Below are positions 1 to 6,035 of a DNA stretch of 9,574 bases, piece by piece. The stretch's first letter is position 1; each line of letters begins with the position of its first letter. The stretch spans positions 1 through 9,574 of the forward strand of contig JAIEFH010000298.1 of the NCBI GenBank assembly GCA_029067025.1, written 5' to 3'. Source of the stretch: Oscillospiraceae bacterium. Lineage in GTDB: Bacteria; Bacillota; Clostridia; Oscillospirales; Oscillospiraceae. Both the position numbers and the translations under genes were made by a program. The notes under the pieces were generated by a model. It saw only the letters and a program-made list of their open reading frames with translations. It was not told where the DNA came from and searched no databases.

Positions 1-948
1 ATCCACGGCCTTGAAGCTGACCGTGGCGGCGCAGCCCTTGTCGTCCCCCTCAATTTTGCTGAAAGAGCACACGGTGCCCAGCATGGCCCCCGCCTGGGGG
101 TTGAGCTTGGGCATCATTTTTTGCAGCAGCGGCCCGGTCAGCCACAGATTGCCCAGCACCGCGTTCATGGGAAATTTGCAGTGGGGCGCCAGGTGCCGGA
201 ACATGGCCCGCACCTGGGGGTTCAGCCGCCGGATAAACAGCTTGCCGGACGCGGCCTCATGGAGAAAGCCCGCCATGCGCTCAATGGGGCTGGCCTGGGC
301 GGCGGCGGTGAGGCCGGTGTGGACGTTTGCTGCGGCGGCGGTGCAGATCAGCTTATACCGCCCCTTTTCGTGGACGGCCACCATGGCGCACTTTTGGCAC
401 TTCATCCCGGCCAGGGGCGGGTCAATGATAGCGCCGCCCTCGTCCAGCACCACCTCAAAGGTGAGGCCGCGCTCCTTAAAATATGCCAGCGCCGTAGGGA
501 TGCCGTCGCCCCCCAGCTCCTCGTTGTGGGAGGAGGCCAGGAACACATTGCAGGGCGGCTCCCAGCCCTCGCCGAGCAGGGTCTCCAGGGCGGAAAACTC
601 GGCGAACAGGGGCGTTTTGGTGTCCACCGTCCCCCGGCCCCACAGCCTGCCCTCCGCGATCTCGGCCCCGAAGGGGTCGTGCGCCCAGTTTCCCTCCGCC
701 GCCACCACGTCGTGGTGGGACATGAGCATGATGTTCCGGGAGGAATCCTTACCCTCCAACTCGTAGACCCAGCAGTCGTCGCTGAATACGCGGCGCTCCA
801 TGCGTTTATGAACCCGTGGGAACAGCTCCTCCATCACCGTGCGCAGCTTGGCAAACTCGGCATCGTCATAGGAGCCCTTCACCGACACGGTTTTGCACCG
901 GATCATCCGGGCCAGCCGCTGGGCATGGCGTTCGGTTTCTGACGTCAT
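1..948 (-). CDS. M20 family metallopeptidase / amidohydrolase (3' end beyond the window)
   Basis: Cytoplasmic zinc-type hydrolase of the M20 (ArgE/DapE/ACY1/CPG2/carboxypeptidase) family, which cleaves peptide or N-acyl amide bonds. The 316 codons in the window read without a stop. The metal and catalytic motifs are all visible: H78-x-D80 in SHHDVV, the bridging aspartate D109 in WGRGTVDTK, the catalytic/metal pair E143-E144 in SHNEELGG, and D169 in VLDEGG. The last His ligand and the C-terminus lie beyond position 1. No signal peptide is seen. The ATG start is at 948-946 and overlaps the stop of the upstream transporter gene by 4 bases (ATGA), so translation is probably coupled. The proline usual after HxDVV is replaced by Ala (A83). 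The family call is firm. The substrate is unknown: dipeptide, N-acyl amino acid and formyl-amide are all possible. Confidence 0.9.
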   Translation of the reverse strand, partial: MTSETERHAQRLARMIRCKTVSVKGSYDDAEFAKLRTVMEELFPRVHKRMERRVFSDDCWVYELEGKDSSRNIMLMSHHDVVAAEGNWAHDPFGAEIAEGRLWGRGTVDTKTPLFAEFSALETLLGEGWEPPCNVFLASSHNEELGGDGIPTALAYFKERGLTFEVVLDEGGAIIDPPLAGMKCQKCAMVAVHEKGRYKLICTAAAANVHTGLTAAAQASPIERMAGFLHEAASGKLFIRRLNPQVRAMFRHLAPHCKFPMNAVLGNLWLTGPLLQKMMPKLNPQAGAMLGTVCSFSKIEGDDKGCAATVSFKAVD

Positions 949-2324
949 TTTGAGGCCCCCTTTGACCCGCCCCGAATCACAGAGAGAATCTCCTTTTCGT
1001 TGTACATGGCGTAGATGGCCACCGAGATCAGGGTAAATACCCCACCCACCACGGCGGTGAGCAGCAATCCCTGCCGCCCCACGCTCTGGCCGGTCACCGC
1101 TCCCACCACAATGAGGGAGGGGACAATCATGGTGGCAATGGAGGTGCCCATCTTGGTGACAAAGCTCTTGGCGGCGGCAAAGGTGCCCTCCTGGTTGACG
1201 CCGGTTTTCACCGTGTCATAACGGATCACGTCCGCCATCATGGAGGAGGGCAGGATGTTCAGCACCGCAAAGGGCAGGGACACGAACAGGGCAAAGGCTA
1301 CGGCGGTGACCATGGCGCTGTCCTTGGGGAAGGCGTCCACAAAGCAGATGACGAACTCGGCGGCGGCAAAGACAATACAGCCCACAATCATGGGGAACTT
1401 CTTGCCCGACTTCTTCGACCATTTGTTAATGGCGGGGTAGAGGGCCAGCGAGCCCACGATGGAGGTTGCCATGATGATGATGGACTGTTCCTCGGGGATG
1501 CCCATCAGCTCGGTGATGTAGTACATGATGCAGGCCTGGAAAAAGCTCATGCCGGTGCCCTCAAAGAGCTGGCCCAGGGTGACAATGCGGAAATGGCGGT
1601 TGGAGAAGGCGTGCTTCAGCGAGGCCATCAGCGGCGCGGTGGGGCGCACAGAGGTGACATAGTCCCTCTCTTTTATGACAAAGGTGGGGATGAACAGCAG
1701 GACAACCCCCACCACGGTGAATGCCAAAAAGGTGAGCCGCCAGGCGGCGATGGGGGGAACCCCCGCTTTTTTAATCAGAGAGACGATGGCCGTGGTGGCG
1801 TAGCCCAGCATACTGCCCACCACGAAGAACAGGGAATGCCAGGTGTAGCTGTCCACCAGCAATCCTTCGTCCCGCACCATCTCGGGGAGCAGGGCGCTGT
1901 GGGGGATCATGTACAGGGTGTAGAAGATGTAATAGGCCCAGATGAACGCCGCCAGCCAGATGTCGTTGAGCAGGGGTGTGTCAAAGGGGGAGCAGAAGAT
2001 CAGCAAGGCGCAGGCGGCAAAGGGGACGGCGTACCGGCGCAGGAAGGGGATGCGCCGCCCGTCCCGGTGGCCGGATTTGTCGCTAAGGGAGGCCGCCATG
2101 GGGTCGGACACCGCGTCGATGACATGGCCCACCGCTTTGATGAGGCCGATGACGGTCAGCGCCCCGGCGAACACATAGCCCTGGGTGATGAGAGTGGGCA
2201 GGCCGGAGGCGGCGGTGGGCTGGTAGAAGTAGATCAGGTAGTTGTTCAGCATGGTGGTGAACAGCCCCACGGCGAACAGGGGCAGGCAGTACAGGACGAT
2301 GGAGCGGCGGGAAATGGTTTTCAT
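945..2324 (-). CDS. MFS transporter, GPH (MelB-like) cation symporter family
   Basis: Polytopic inner-membrane secondary transporter of about 459 residues, the usual size for the glycoside-pentoside-hexuronide:cation symporter family. About twelve hydrophobic segments span the whole length. The diagnostic loop after the second helix is present: D70-A-V-S-D74-P75 followed by RDGRRIPF at about 87-94, matching the family pattern of D(x3)DP plus GR-(R/K)-x-PF. GPH members normally couple sugars or sugar derivatives to Na+ or H+, but the family also carries other solutes. The reading frame is open further upstream to 2381, but an AGAAGGTG Shine-Dalgarno lies just before a double ATG (2327 and 2324). 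The second ATG has the better spacing (7 nt from AGAAGG), and the longer form would run back into ecfT. The gene starts about 20 nt after the ecfT stop and overlaps the M20 gene by 4 nt. Adjacency suggests it carries the substrate or product of that hydrolase (inference). Confidence 0.87.
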   Translation of the reverse strand: MKTISRRSIVLYCLPLFAVGLFTTMLNNYLIYFYQPTAASGLPTLITQGYVFAGALTVIGLIKAVGHVIDAVSDPMAASLSDKSGHRDGRRIPFLRRYAVPFAACALLIFCSPFDTPLLNDIWLAAFIWAYYIFYTLYMIPHSALLPEMVRDEGLLVDSYTWHSLFFVVGSMLGYATTAIVSLIKKAGVPPIAAWRLTFLAFTVVGVVLLFIPTFVIKERDYVTSVRPTAPLMASLKHAFSNRHFRIVTLGQLFEGTGMSFFQACIMYYITELMGIPEEQSIIIMATSIVGSLALYPAINKWSKKSGKKFPMIVGCIVFAAAEFVICFVDAFPKDSAMVTAVAFALFVSLPFAVLNILPSSMMADVIRYDTVKTGVNQEGTFAAAKSFVTKMGTSIATMIVPSLIVVGAVTGQSVGRQGLLLTAVVGGVFTLISVAIYAMYNEKEILSVIRGGSKGASK

Positions 2325-2346
2325 CATATCACCTTCTGTGGAGAAC

Positions 2347-3177
2347 TCAACGGATGAACGGGTTATAGTACCGCCCGCCATTCAGGTAGGTCAGCGTCAG
2401 CGAGAGCGCCAGCAAAAGCGCGCACACTGCCATACAGATCACATCCATGGGAGAAAATTTCCGGCCGGAGTACCAGGTGCGTTTTTTGCCCTTGCCAAAG
2501 CCCCGCAGCTCCATGGCGTTGGAAATCGTCTCGATGCGCTCCATAGAGGACAGGATCAGCGGAATCAAAATCGAACTTGCGGCCTTCAGCCGGTTGACCA
2601 GGCTGGCCTTCTTGCTCATCTCAGTACCCCGGGCCTGCTGGGCGAGGGAAATGTCCCGGTACTCGCGCTGGATGTCGGGGATATACCGCAGGGCCAGCGC
2701 CACAGCGTAGCTGACCCGGTAGCTGACGCCGATACGGTTGAGGGAGGCGGCGAACTCGGAGGGATTGGTGGTGCACACAAACAGCAGCACAATGGGGATG
2801 GAGCAGACGGTTTTCAGGACCACATTCAGGTGATAGAACAACTGCTCCGCCGTGACCACATAGGGCCCCGCGATGCGGAACAGAACCGTTTCGGTTCCAT
2901 AAATGCTGACGCCGTGGGTGGGACTGAACAGGAAGATCAGCAAATTGTTCAGTACAATATAGACCAGCATCACCCCCAGCATAAAGGAGATGTCCCTGAT
3001 TTTCAGCCTCGCCGTCCGGAACAGCACGAAGGAGGCAAGCGTCATCGCCGCCAGCAAGGGCGTATAGAAGCTGCTCATGGCCGCCAGACTCCAGAGGATC
3101 AGGCAGACCAGCTTGCAGGCCCCGGTGAGCCGGTGAATGGGGGAGGGACGGTCGATGTAGTTGAACAGATTAGTCAT
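2347..3177 (-). CDS. ecfT: ECF transporter transmembrane coupling protein EcfT
   Basis: Membrane scaffold of an energy-coupling-factor ABC importer. It links the two ATPase domains to the substrate-binding S protein. The protein has 276 residues, normal for EcfT (about 265). It has several N-terminal membrane helices, a long amphipathic cytoplasmic coupling region, and a final hydrophobic helix near residues 245-262. The two conserved Ala/x-Arg-Gly coupling motifs, which dock into the ATPases, are both visible: A182-R183-G184 in QQARGTE and R225-G226 in MELRGFG, separated by the typical SMERIETISNAM helix. The start is chosen at the ATG at 3177-3175 because GGGAGGTG lies 7 nt upstream. It overlaps the end of the ATPase gene by 8 nt, which supports coupled translation. 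A longer open frame reaching 3237 has no comparable ribosome site. Confidence 0.93.
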   Translation of the reverse strand: MTNLFNYIDRPSPIHRLTGACKLVCLILWSLAAMSSFYTPLLAAMTLASFVLFRTARLKIRDISFMLGVMLVYIVLNNLLIFLFSPTHGVSIYGTETVLFRIAGPYVVTAEQLFYHLNVVLKTVCSIPIVLLFVCTTNPSEFAASLNRIGVSYRVSYAVALALRYIPDIQREYRDISLAQQARGTEMSKKASLVNRLKAASSILIPLILSSMERIETISNAMELRGFGKGKKRTWYSGRKFSPMDVICMAVCALLLALSLTLTYLNGGRYYNPFIR

Positions 3178-4885
3178 GACGGCGCACCTCCCGATCCCGT
3201 TCCACAAACCGCCGGGTAAATTCCACCGCGTCGTCAATGCCGCAGATTTTGGACAGGTGGAACAGGGAGGTCTCCTTCAAATGGGCGGCCTCCACGATTT
3301 CCGGCGAGTTGAGTACCTCCGCCGCGGGGCGGTCCGCGATCACGGCGCCCGCGTTGAACACAATGGTGCGGGGCGTGTATTCCAGCATCAGGTGCATATC
3401 GTGGGTGATGAGCACCACTGTGACGCCCTGCCGGTTCAGCTCGCTTAAAAAGTCCATGATCTCGGTGTAGTGCCGCAGATCCTGTCCGGCGGTGGGCTCG
3501 TCCAGCAGGATCATTTCCGGCCGGAGCACCAGAATGGAGGCGATGGTGACCCGTTTTTTCTGCCCATAGCTCAGTGCGGAAATGGGCCAGTTCCGGAAGG
3601 GGTACAGGCCGCAGATCTTTAGGGTTTCTTCCACCCTGGGGCGGATCTCCTCTTCGGGTACGCCGCGGTTGCGCAGACCCAGCGCCACCTCGTCAAAAAT
3701 CTGAACCTTGGAGATCATCTGATTGGGGTTCTGCATGACGTAGCCGATGTGGTCGGCCCGCTCCTTGATGGACAGTTCGGCCATATCCGTGCCGTTCAGC
3801 TCCAGACGGCCCGTCTGAGGCTGTTCAAAGCCGCAGATCACCTTGGAAAAGGTGGACTTTCCCGCACCATTGGTGCCCACGATGCTGAGCATTTCCCCCT
3901 TGTGGATGACGGCGTCAATGCCCCGCAGGGCGTGGTGCCCGCCCGCGTATGTAAAGTTGATCCGCTCCGCCCGCAGCAGGATTTCCCGCTGGGAAACAGC
4001 CGCCGCCGGGGGCTGTTTTGCAAACCATGCCCTGACCTGGGCCTTGCAACGCTCAGACAGCTTCAGCTCCGGCAGGCGGGACGGGCGCATATCGGCCATC
4101 AGCTCCACCCCCGCGTATTTCAGCGCCGTGACATACAGCGGTTCCCGGATGCCGCCTTCCTGCAGCAGATCCGTACACAGCAGTGTGTCAGGATTGCCAT
4201 CATACTGGATGCGGCCGTCGCCCATGACCACCACACGATCCACCGGGCGGTAGAGGACGTCCTCTACCCGGTGCTCGATAATAATCACCGTACAGCCGGT
4301 GCGCTTTTGGACTTCGTCAATGAGGACGATGGCCTGCTTGCCGGTGGCCGGATCCAGATTGGCCAGGGGTTCGTCAAAGAGCAGGATGTCCACCTGATCC
4401 ACCATCACGCCGCCCAGGCCCACCCGCTGCTTCTGGCCGCCGGAGATCTCGTGGGGCGCGTGGCCACGCACCTGCTTGACCTCCACCAGCTCCGCGATCC
4501 GCTCCACCTGCCGGTGCATCTCTTCGGTGGGGACGCAGTCGTTCTCCAGGGCAAAGGCGATGTCCTCCGCCACCGTCAGCCCAATGAACTGCCCGTCGGC
4601 GTCCTGGAGTACTGTGCCCACGATTTTGGACAGGTCGAACAGGCCCAGCTTCAGCGCGTTTTTCCCGCCGATGGTCAGGTTCCCTGTGGTTTCTCCGGGA
4701 TAGGAATTGGGGATCAGGCCGTTGACGCAGTGGGCCAGCGTGGACTTCCCGCAGCCGGAGGGGCCCGCGATCAGAACCTTTTCCCCTTTGCGGATTTGCA
4801 GATCAATATGATAGAGGGTGGGCTCGGCCTGGGCCTTGTACTGAAAGCCGAAATCCTCAAATGAAATGACAACTTCCTGTTCCAA
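3170..4885 (-). CDS. ECF transporter duplicated ATPase (fused EcfA1-EcfA2)
   Basis: Two ABC ATPase domains in one 571-residue chain that power the ECF importer at the cytoplasmic face. Domain 1 has Walker A GPSGCGKST (41-49), Q-loop Q94, signature SGGQKQR (148-154) and Walker B LLFDEP (168-173), with H-loop H205. Domain 2 has Walker A GTNGAGKST (337-345), Q-loop Q385, the variant signature LSYGQKK (438-444) and Walker B ILLDEP (459-464), followed by the ITHDMH switch. A linker of about 60 residues (about 245-305) joins them. Both sites keep their catalytic Glu. This fused layout is the YkoD-like type found with dedicated (group I) ECF systems, in agreement with the S and T genes on either side. 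The start is TTG at 4885-4883, reading MEQEVVISFEDF. It is supported by AGGGGG 7 nt upstream and by the onset of homology immediately afterwards; no ATG lies nearby in frame. Confidence 0.94.
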   Translation of the reverse strand: MEQEVVISFEDFGFQYKAQAEPTLYHIDLQIRKGEKVLIAGPSGCGKSTLAHCVNGLIPNSYPGETTGNLTIGGKNALKLGLFDLSKIVGTVLQDADGQFIGLTVAEDIAFALENDCVPTEEMHRQVERIAELVEVKQVRGHAPHEISGGQKQRVGLGGVMVDQVDILLFDEPLANLDPATGKQAIVLIDEVQKRTGCTVIIIEHRVEDVLYRPVDRVVVMGDGRIQYDGNPDTLLCTDLLQEGGIREPLYVTALKYAGVELMADMRPSRLPELKLSERCKAQVRAWFAKQPPAAAVSQREILLRAERINFTYAGGHHALRGIDAVIHKGEMLSIVGTNGAGKSTFSKVICGFEQPQTGRLELNGTDMAELSIKERADHIGYVMQNPNQMISKVQIFDEVALGLRNRGVPEEEIRPRVEETLKICGLYPFRNWPISALSYGQKKRVTIASILVLRPEMILLDEPTAGQDLRHYTEIMDFLSELNRQGVTVVLITHDMHLMLEYTPRTIVFNAGAVIADRPAAEVLNSPEIVEAAHLKETSLFHLSKICGIDDAVEFTRRFVERDREVRRHD

Positions 4886-4892
4886 AGAAATT

Positions 4893-4898
4893 CCCCCT
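4893..4898 (-). promoter_or_regulatory. Ribosome binding site that fixes the TTG start of the double ATPase
   Basis: AGGGGG read on the minus strand is followed by a 7-nt spacer and then TTG GAA CAG. It is the only good ribosome site in the 62-nt gap between the S-component stop and the ATPase, and it decides in favour of the non-ATG start. Confidence 0.7.
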
Positions 4899-4902
4899 GA
4901 CA

Positions 4903-4933
4903 GAGAAAGGCAGGCTGAGTGCCTGCCTTTCTC
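4903..4933 (-). promoter_or_regulatory. Intercistronic 13-bp perfect hairpin between S-component and ATPase genes
   Basis: The arms GAGAAAGGCAGGC (4903-4915) and GCCTGCCTTTCTC (4921-4933) are perfect complements around a 5-nt loop. Neither strand carries a T-run directly after the stem, so this is not a standard rho-independent terminator. It lies 14 nt past the S-component stop and 4 nt before the ATPase ribosome site. It most likely acts as a 3' stability or processing structure, or a weak attenuator, that raises S-protein mRNA relative to the downstream genes. The structure is seen directly; the role is inferred. Confidence 0.75.
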
Positions 4934-4947
4934 CGATTAAATATTTG

Positions 4948-5499
4948 TCAATTTTCCTTGTTCAGGCTGCCGGCCTTGGTCTGGGTGGCGGCATAGGCCA
5001 CGCACAGCAGGGAGCCGATGATGGCGGTGGTGACCGCGTTGGCCACGGCGGCCATCAGGCCCTGGGCAAACAGCTTGTCCAGCGGCTCGCTGTAGATGAG
5101 GATGTCCAGCACAGGCGCCACCGCGCCCCAGCAGATGATATGGGAGACCAGCTGGATGATATTGAACTTGATCAGGCCCTTTTTGCCGATCTCGCCCTCC
5201 TGCAGCTTCAGCACCTTGGCGGCCAGGCCCACCAGCAGGCCGAACACGCCGGAAGCGATAACCCAGCTCCACCAAATGCCCCAGCCATAGCTGAAGTCGA
5301 TCAAGGCGTGGCCGATCAGGCCCACCAGCGCGCCGGCCAGAGGTCCAAAGACGATGGCCAGGAAGGCCAGCAAACCGTACTGTACAGAGATGTTGGTGTT
5401 GGGCACGGGGCTGGGAATGGAGACAAAGCGGCCCAGGACAAAGAAGAGGGCGGCGCCAATGCCGATGGCGACAATGGTTTTGACGGAAAATTTCTTCAT
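4948..5499 (-). CDS. ECF transporter S component, UPF0397 family
   Basis: Small integral membrane protein of 183 residues, predicted to bind the substrate for the ECF importer encoded immediately downstream. About five to six hydrophobic helices are visible. The N-terminus MKKFSVKTIVAIGIGAAL, followed by LGRFVSIPSPVPNTNISV and FGPLAGALVGLIGHALIDF, has the look of the UPF0397/COG4720 S-protein family. The Gly/Ala-rich first helix fits the EcfT-contact helix of S components. UPF0397 genes beside a fused double ATPase and an EcfT-like permease are a known Firmicutes arrangement; I do not know an established substrate. The start is firm: GGAGGT lies 6 nt before ATG at 5499. It is the first gene of the operon, preceded by a strong promoter and putative operator. 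No thiamine or cobalamin riboswitch fits in its roughly 54-nt leader. Confidence 0.9.
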   Translation of the reverse strand: MKKFSVKTIVAIGIGAALFFVLGRFVSIPSPVPNTNISVQYGLLAFLAIVFGPLAGALVGLIGHALIDFSYGWGIWWSWVIASGVFGLLVGLAAKVLKLQEGEIGKKGLIKFNIIQLVSHIICWGAVAPVLDILIYSEPLDKLFAQGLMAAVANAVTTAIIGSLLCVAYAATQTKAGSLNKEN

Positions 5500-5531
5500 G
5501 GTATTACCTCCAGTTAAGTTCTCTTTCTCAA

Positions 5532-5560
5532 TTAACCAACTTCTACCATTGGTTGGTTAA
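5532..5560 (-). promoter_or_regulatory. Putative repressor operator over the ECF operon start site
   Basis: The perfect inverted repeat TTAACCAAC-N11-GTTGGTTAA begins at the base right after the -10 box and covers the expected start of transcription (near 5554). The upstream half is internally repetitive (AACC AACC AA), giving a second possible register, AACCAA-N9-TTGGTT. An odd-centred ACCA-A-TGGT lies inside. Position and symmetry suggest a dimeric helix-turn-helix repressor, for example TetR-like; the regulator type is inference. No candidate repressor gene is in the window. Confidence 0.68.
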
Positions 5561-5589
5561 ATTATAGCACCCTCCTGTTTGTCTGTCAA
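5561..5589 (-). promoter_or_regulatory. Strong sigma-A promoter of the ECF/MFS/M20 operon
   Basis: Reading the minus strand, TTGACA (5589-5584) is a perfect -35 box and TATAAT (5566-5561) a perfect -10 box, spaced by exactly 17 bp. A TGC immediately before the -10 adds an extended -10 element. The expected start near 5554 gives a leader of about 54 nt to the S-component ATG at 5499. A promoter this close to consensus normally needs a repressor, which agrees with the overlapping inverted repeat. Confidence 0.88.
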
Positions 5590-5635
5590 TTTATTCTTTA
5601 CAATGCTTCGCTGTTGGCGGCGGCTGCGCAAGGAT

Positions 5636-5679
5636 AAAAAGATTGGCTAACGCTTCTCCTGCCCCACCGCAGGGTTAGC
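5636..5679 (-). terminator. Terminator-like nested hairpin, possible end of kinase transcript
   Basis: On the minus strand an uninterrupted 11-nt arm GCTAACCCTGC (5679-5669) pairs with GCAGG (5662-5658) and then, after a 6-nt bulge, GTTAGC (5651-5646). The apical loop is 6 nt. Five bases later there is a TTTTT run (5640-5636). It lies upstream of the operon promoter and downstream of the kinase stop, where a terminator is expected. The bulge and the gap before the T-run make it imperfect. Confidence 0.38.
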
Positions 5680-5770
5680 ATCTCAATGGCACACGAAGCT
5701 TTACCGCTGGATTTGGATATGGCTATTTCATCTGAACTGTGGTAAATTGATAGGACACTTTTATTATCGA

Positions 5771-5998
5771 CTGCCTTTGGGCCTGCCCGCCGCCCTGCCG
5801 GCGGGTGGACTGACGGCGCTGGCCTATGTGATGGAGAAAGGACTGGCCGACCAGTTTTGCCGCGTCCCCGTCGACCCGTTGGAGGCGGCGGCAAAACGGC
5901 CGCATGAGATGGGTTAGGCGTGGCTTTTCCTTTGGGCCTATGTGGCAAAAATGCTTTTTCCGAAAGCGCCGCGGTATGACGGGTTTTGGGTCAAATAA
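5771..5998 (+). pseudogene. Possible decayed gene tail with an in-frame TAG; family not recognised
   Basis: On the plus strand one frame gives two protein-like blocks joined by a single TAG (5915-5917). The first block contains LTALAYVMEKGLADQFCRV and VDPLEAAAKRPHEMG. The second begins AWLFLWAYVAKMLFPKAP and ends GFWVK at TAA (5996-5998). Over 5771-5914 roughly three-quarters of third positions are G or C while second positions are near half, a coding-type pattern for this GC-rich window. The same frame stays open back to 5651, but the residues before 5750 look random and AT-rich, and there is no start with a ribosome site. The simplest reading is the C-terminal remnant of a lost gene, possibly with a membrane segment. 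It could also be chance. Confidence 0.33.
5947..5967 (-). terminator. Weak terminator-like stem downstream of the kinase gene
   Basis: On the minus strand GCTTT (5967-5963) and AAAGC (5957-5953) can pair around a 5-nt loop, followed by A and TTTTT (5951-5947). It is about 69 nt beyond the kinase stop. The stem is short and AT-rich, so this is only a weak candidate; the nested hairpin at 5636-5679 is an alternative end. Confidence 0.25.
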
Positions 5999-6035
5999 AC
6001 ATTGAAAGCGCAGCTGCTTGGATCGCCAGCTTTTA

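Noticed and set aside
11..942. Two plus-strand frames opposite the M20 gene
   Set aside because: The minus strand reads 316 codons with every M20 metal-ligand motif that should fall in this part, so the plus-strand frames are antisense artefacts.
2328..2381. Longer N-terminus for the MFS gene starting at 2381
   Set aside because: It would overlap ecfT by 35 nt, has no Shine-Dalgarno, and the extra 18 residues do not resemble a GPH N-terminus.
2242..4864. Long plus-strand frames opposite the EcfT and ATPase genes (2242-3219 and 3749-4864)
   Set aside because: Same His/Gln/Gly-rich antisense composition; the minus-strand frames carry complete family motifs.
5500..5554. Thiamine, cobalamin or other riboswitch in the leader of the ECF operon
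   Set aside because: The leader is only about 54 nt and its main feature is a DNA-type palindrome at the start site. There is no room or conserved core for a known vitamin riboswitch.
5787..5806. GC-rich inverted repeat CCCGCCG / CGGCGGG
   Set aside because: Very GC-rich local sequence inside the codon-like remnant with no T-run; likely chance or a coding by-product.
5598..5948. Minus-strand 116-codon frame in the intergenic gap
   Set aside because: Pro/Arg/Ser-rich low-complexity translation, no ribosome site, and it overlaps the terminator-like hairpins and stops close to the operon promoter.
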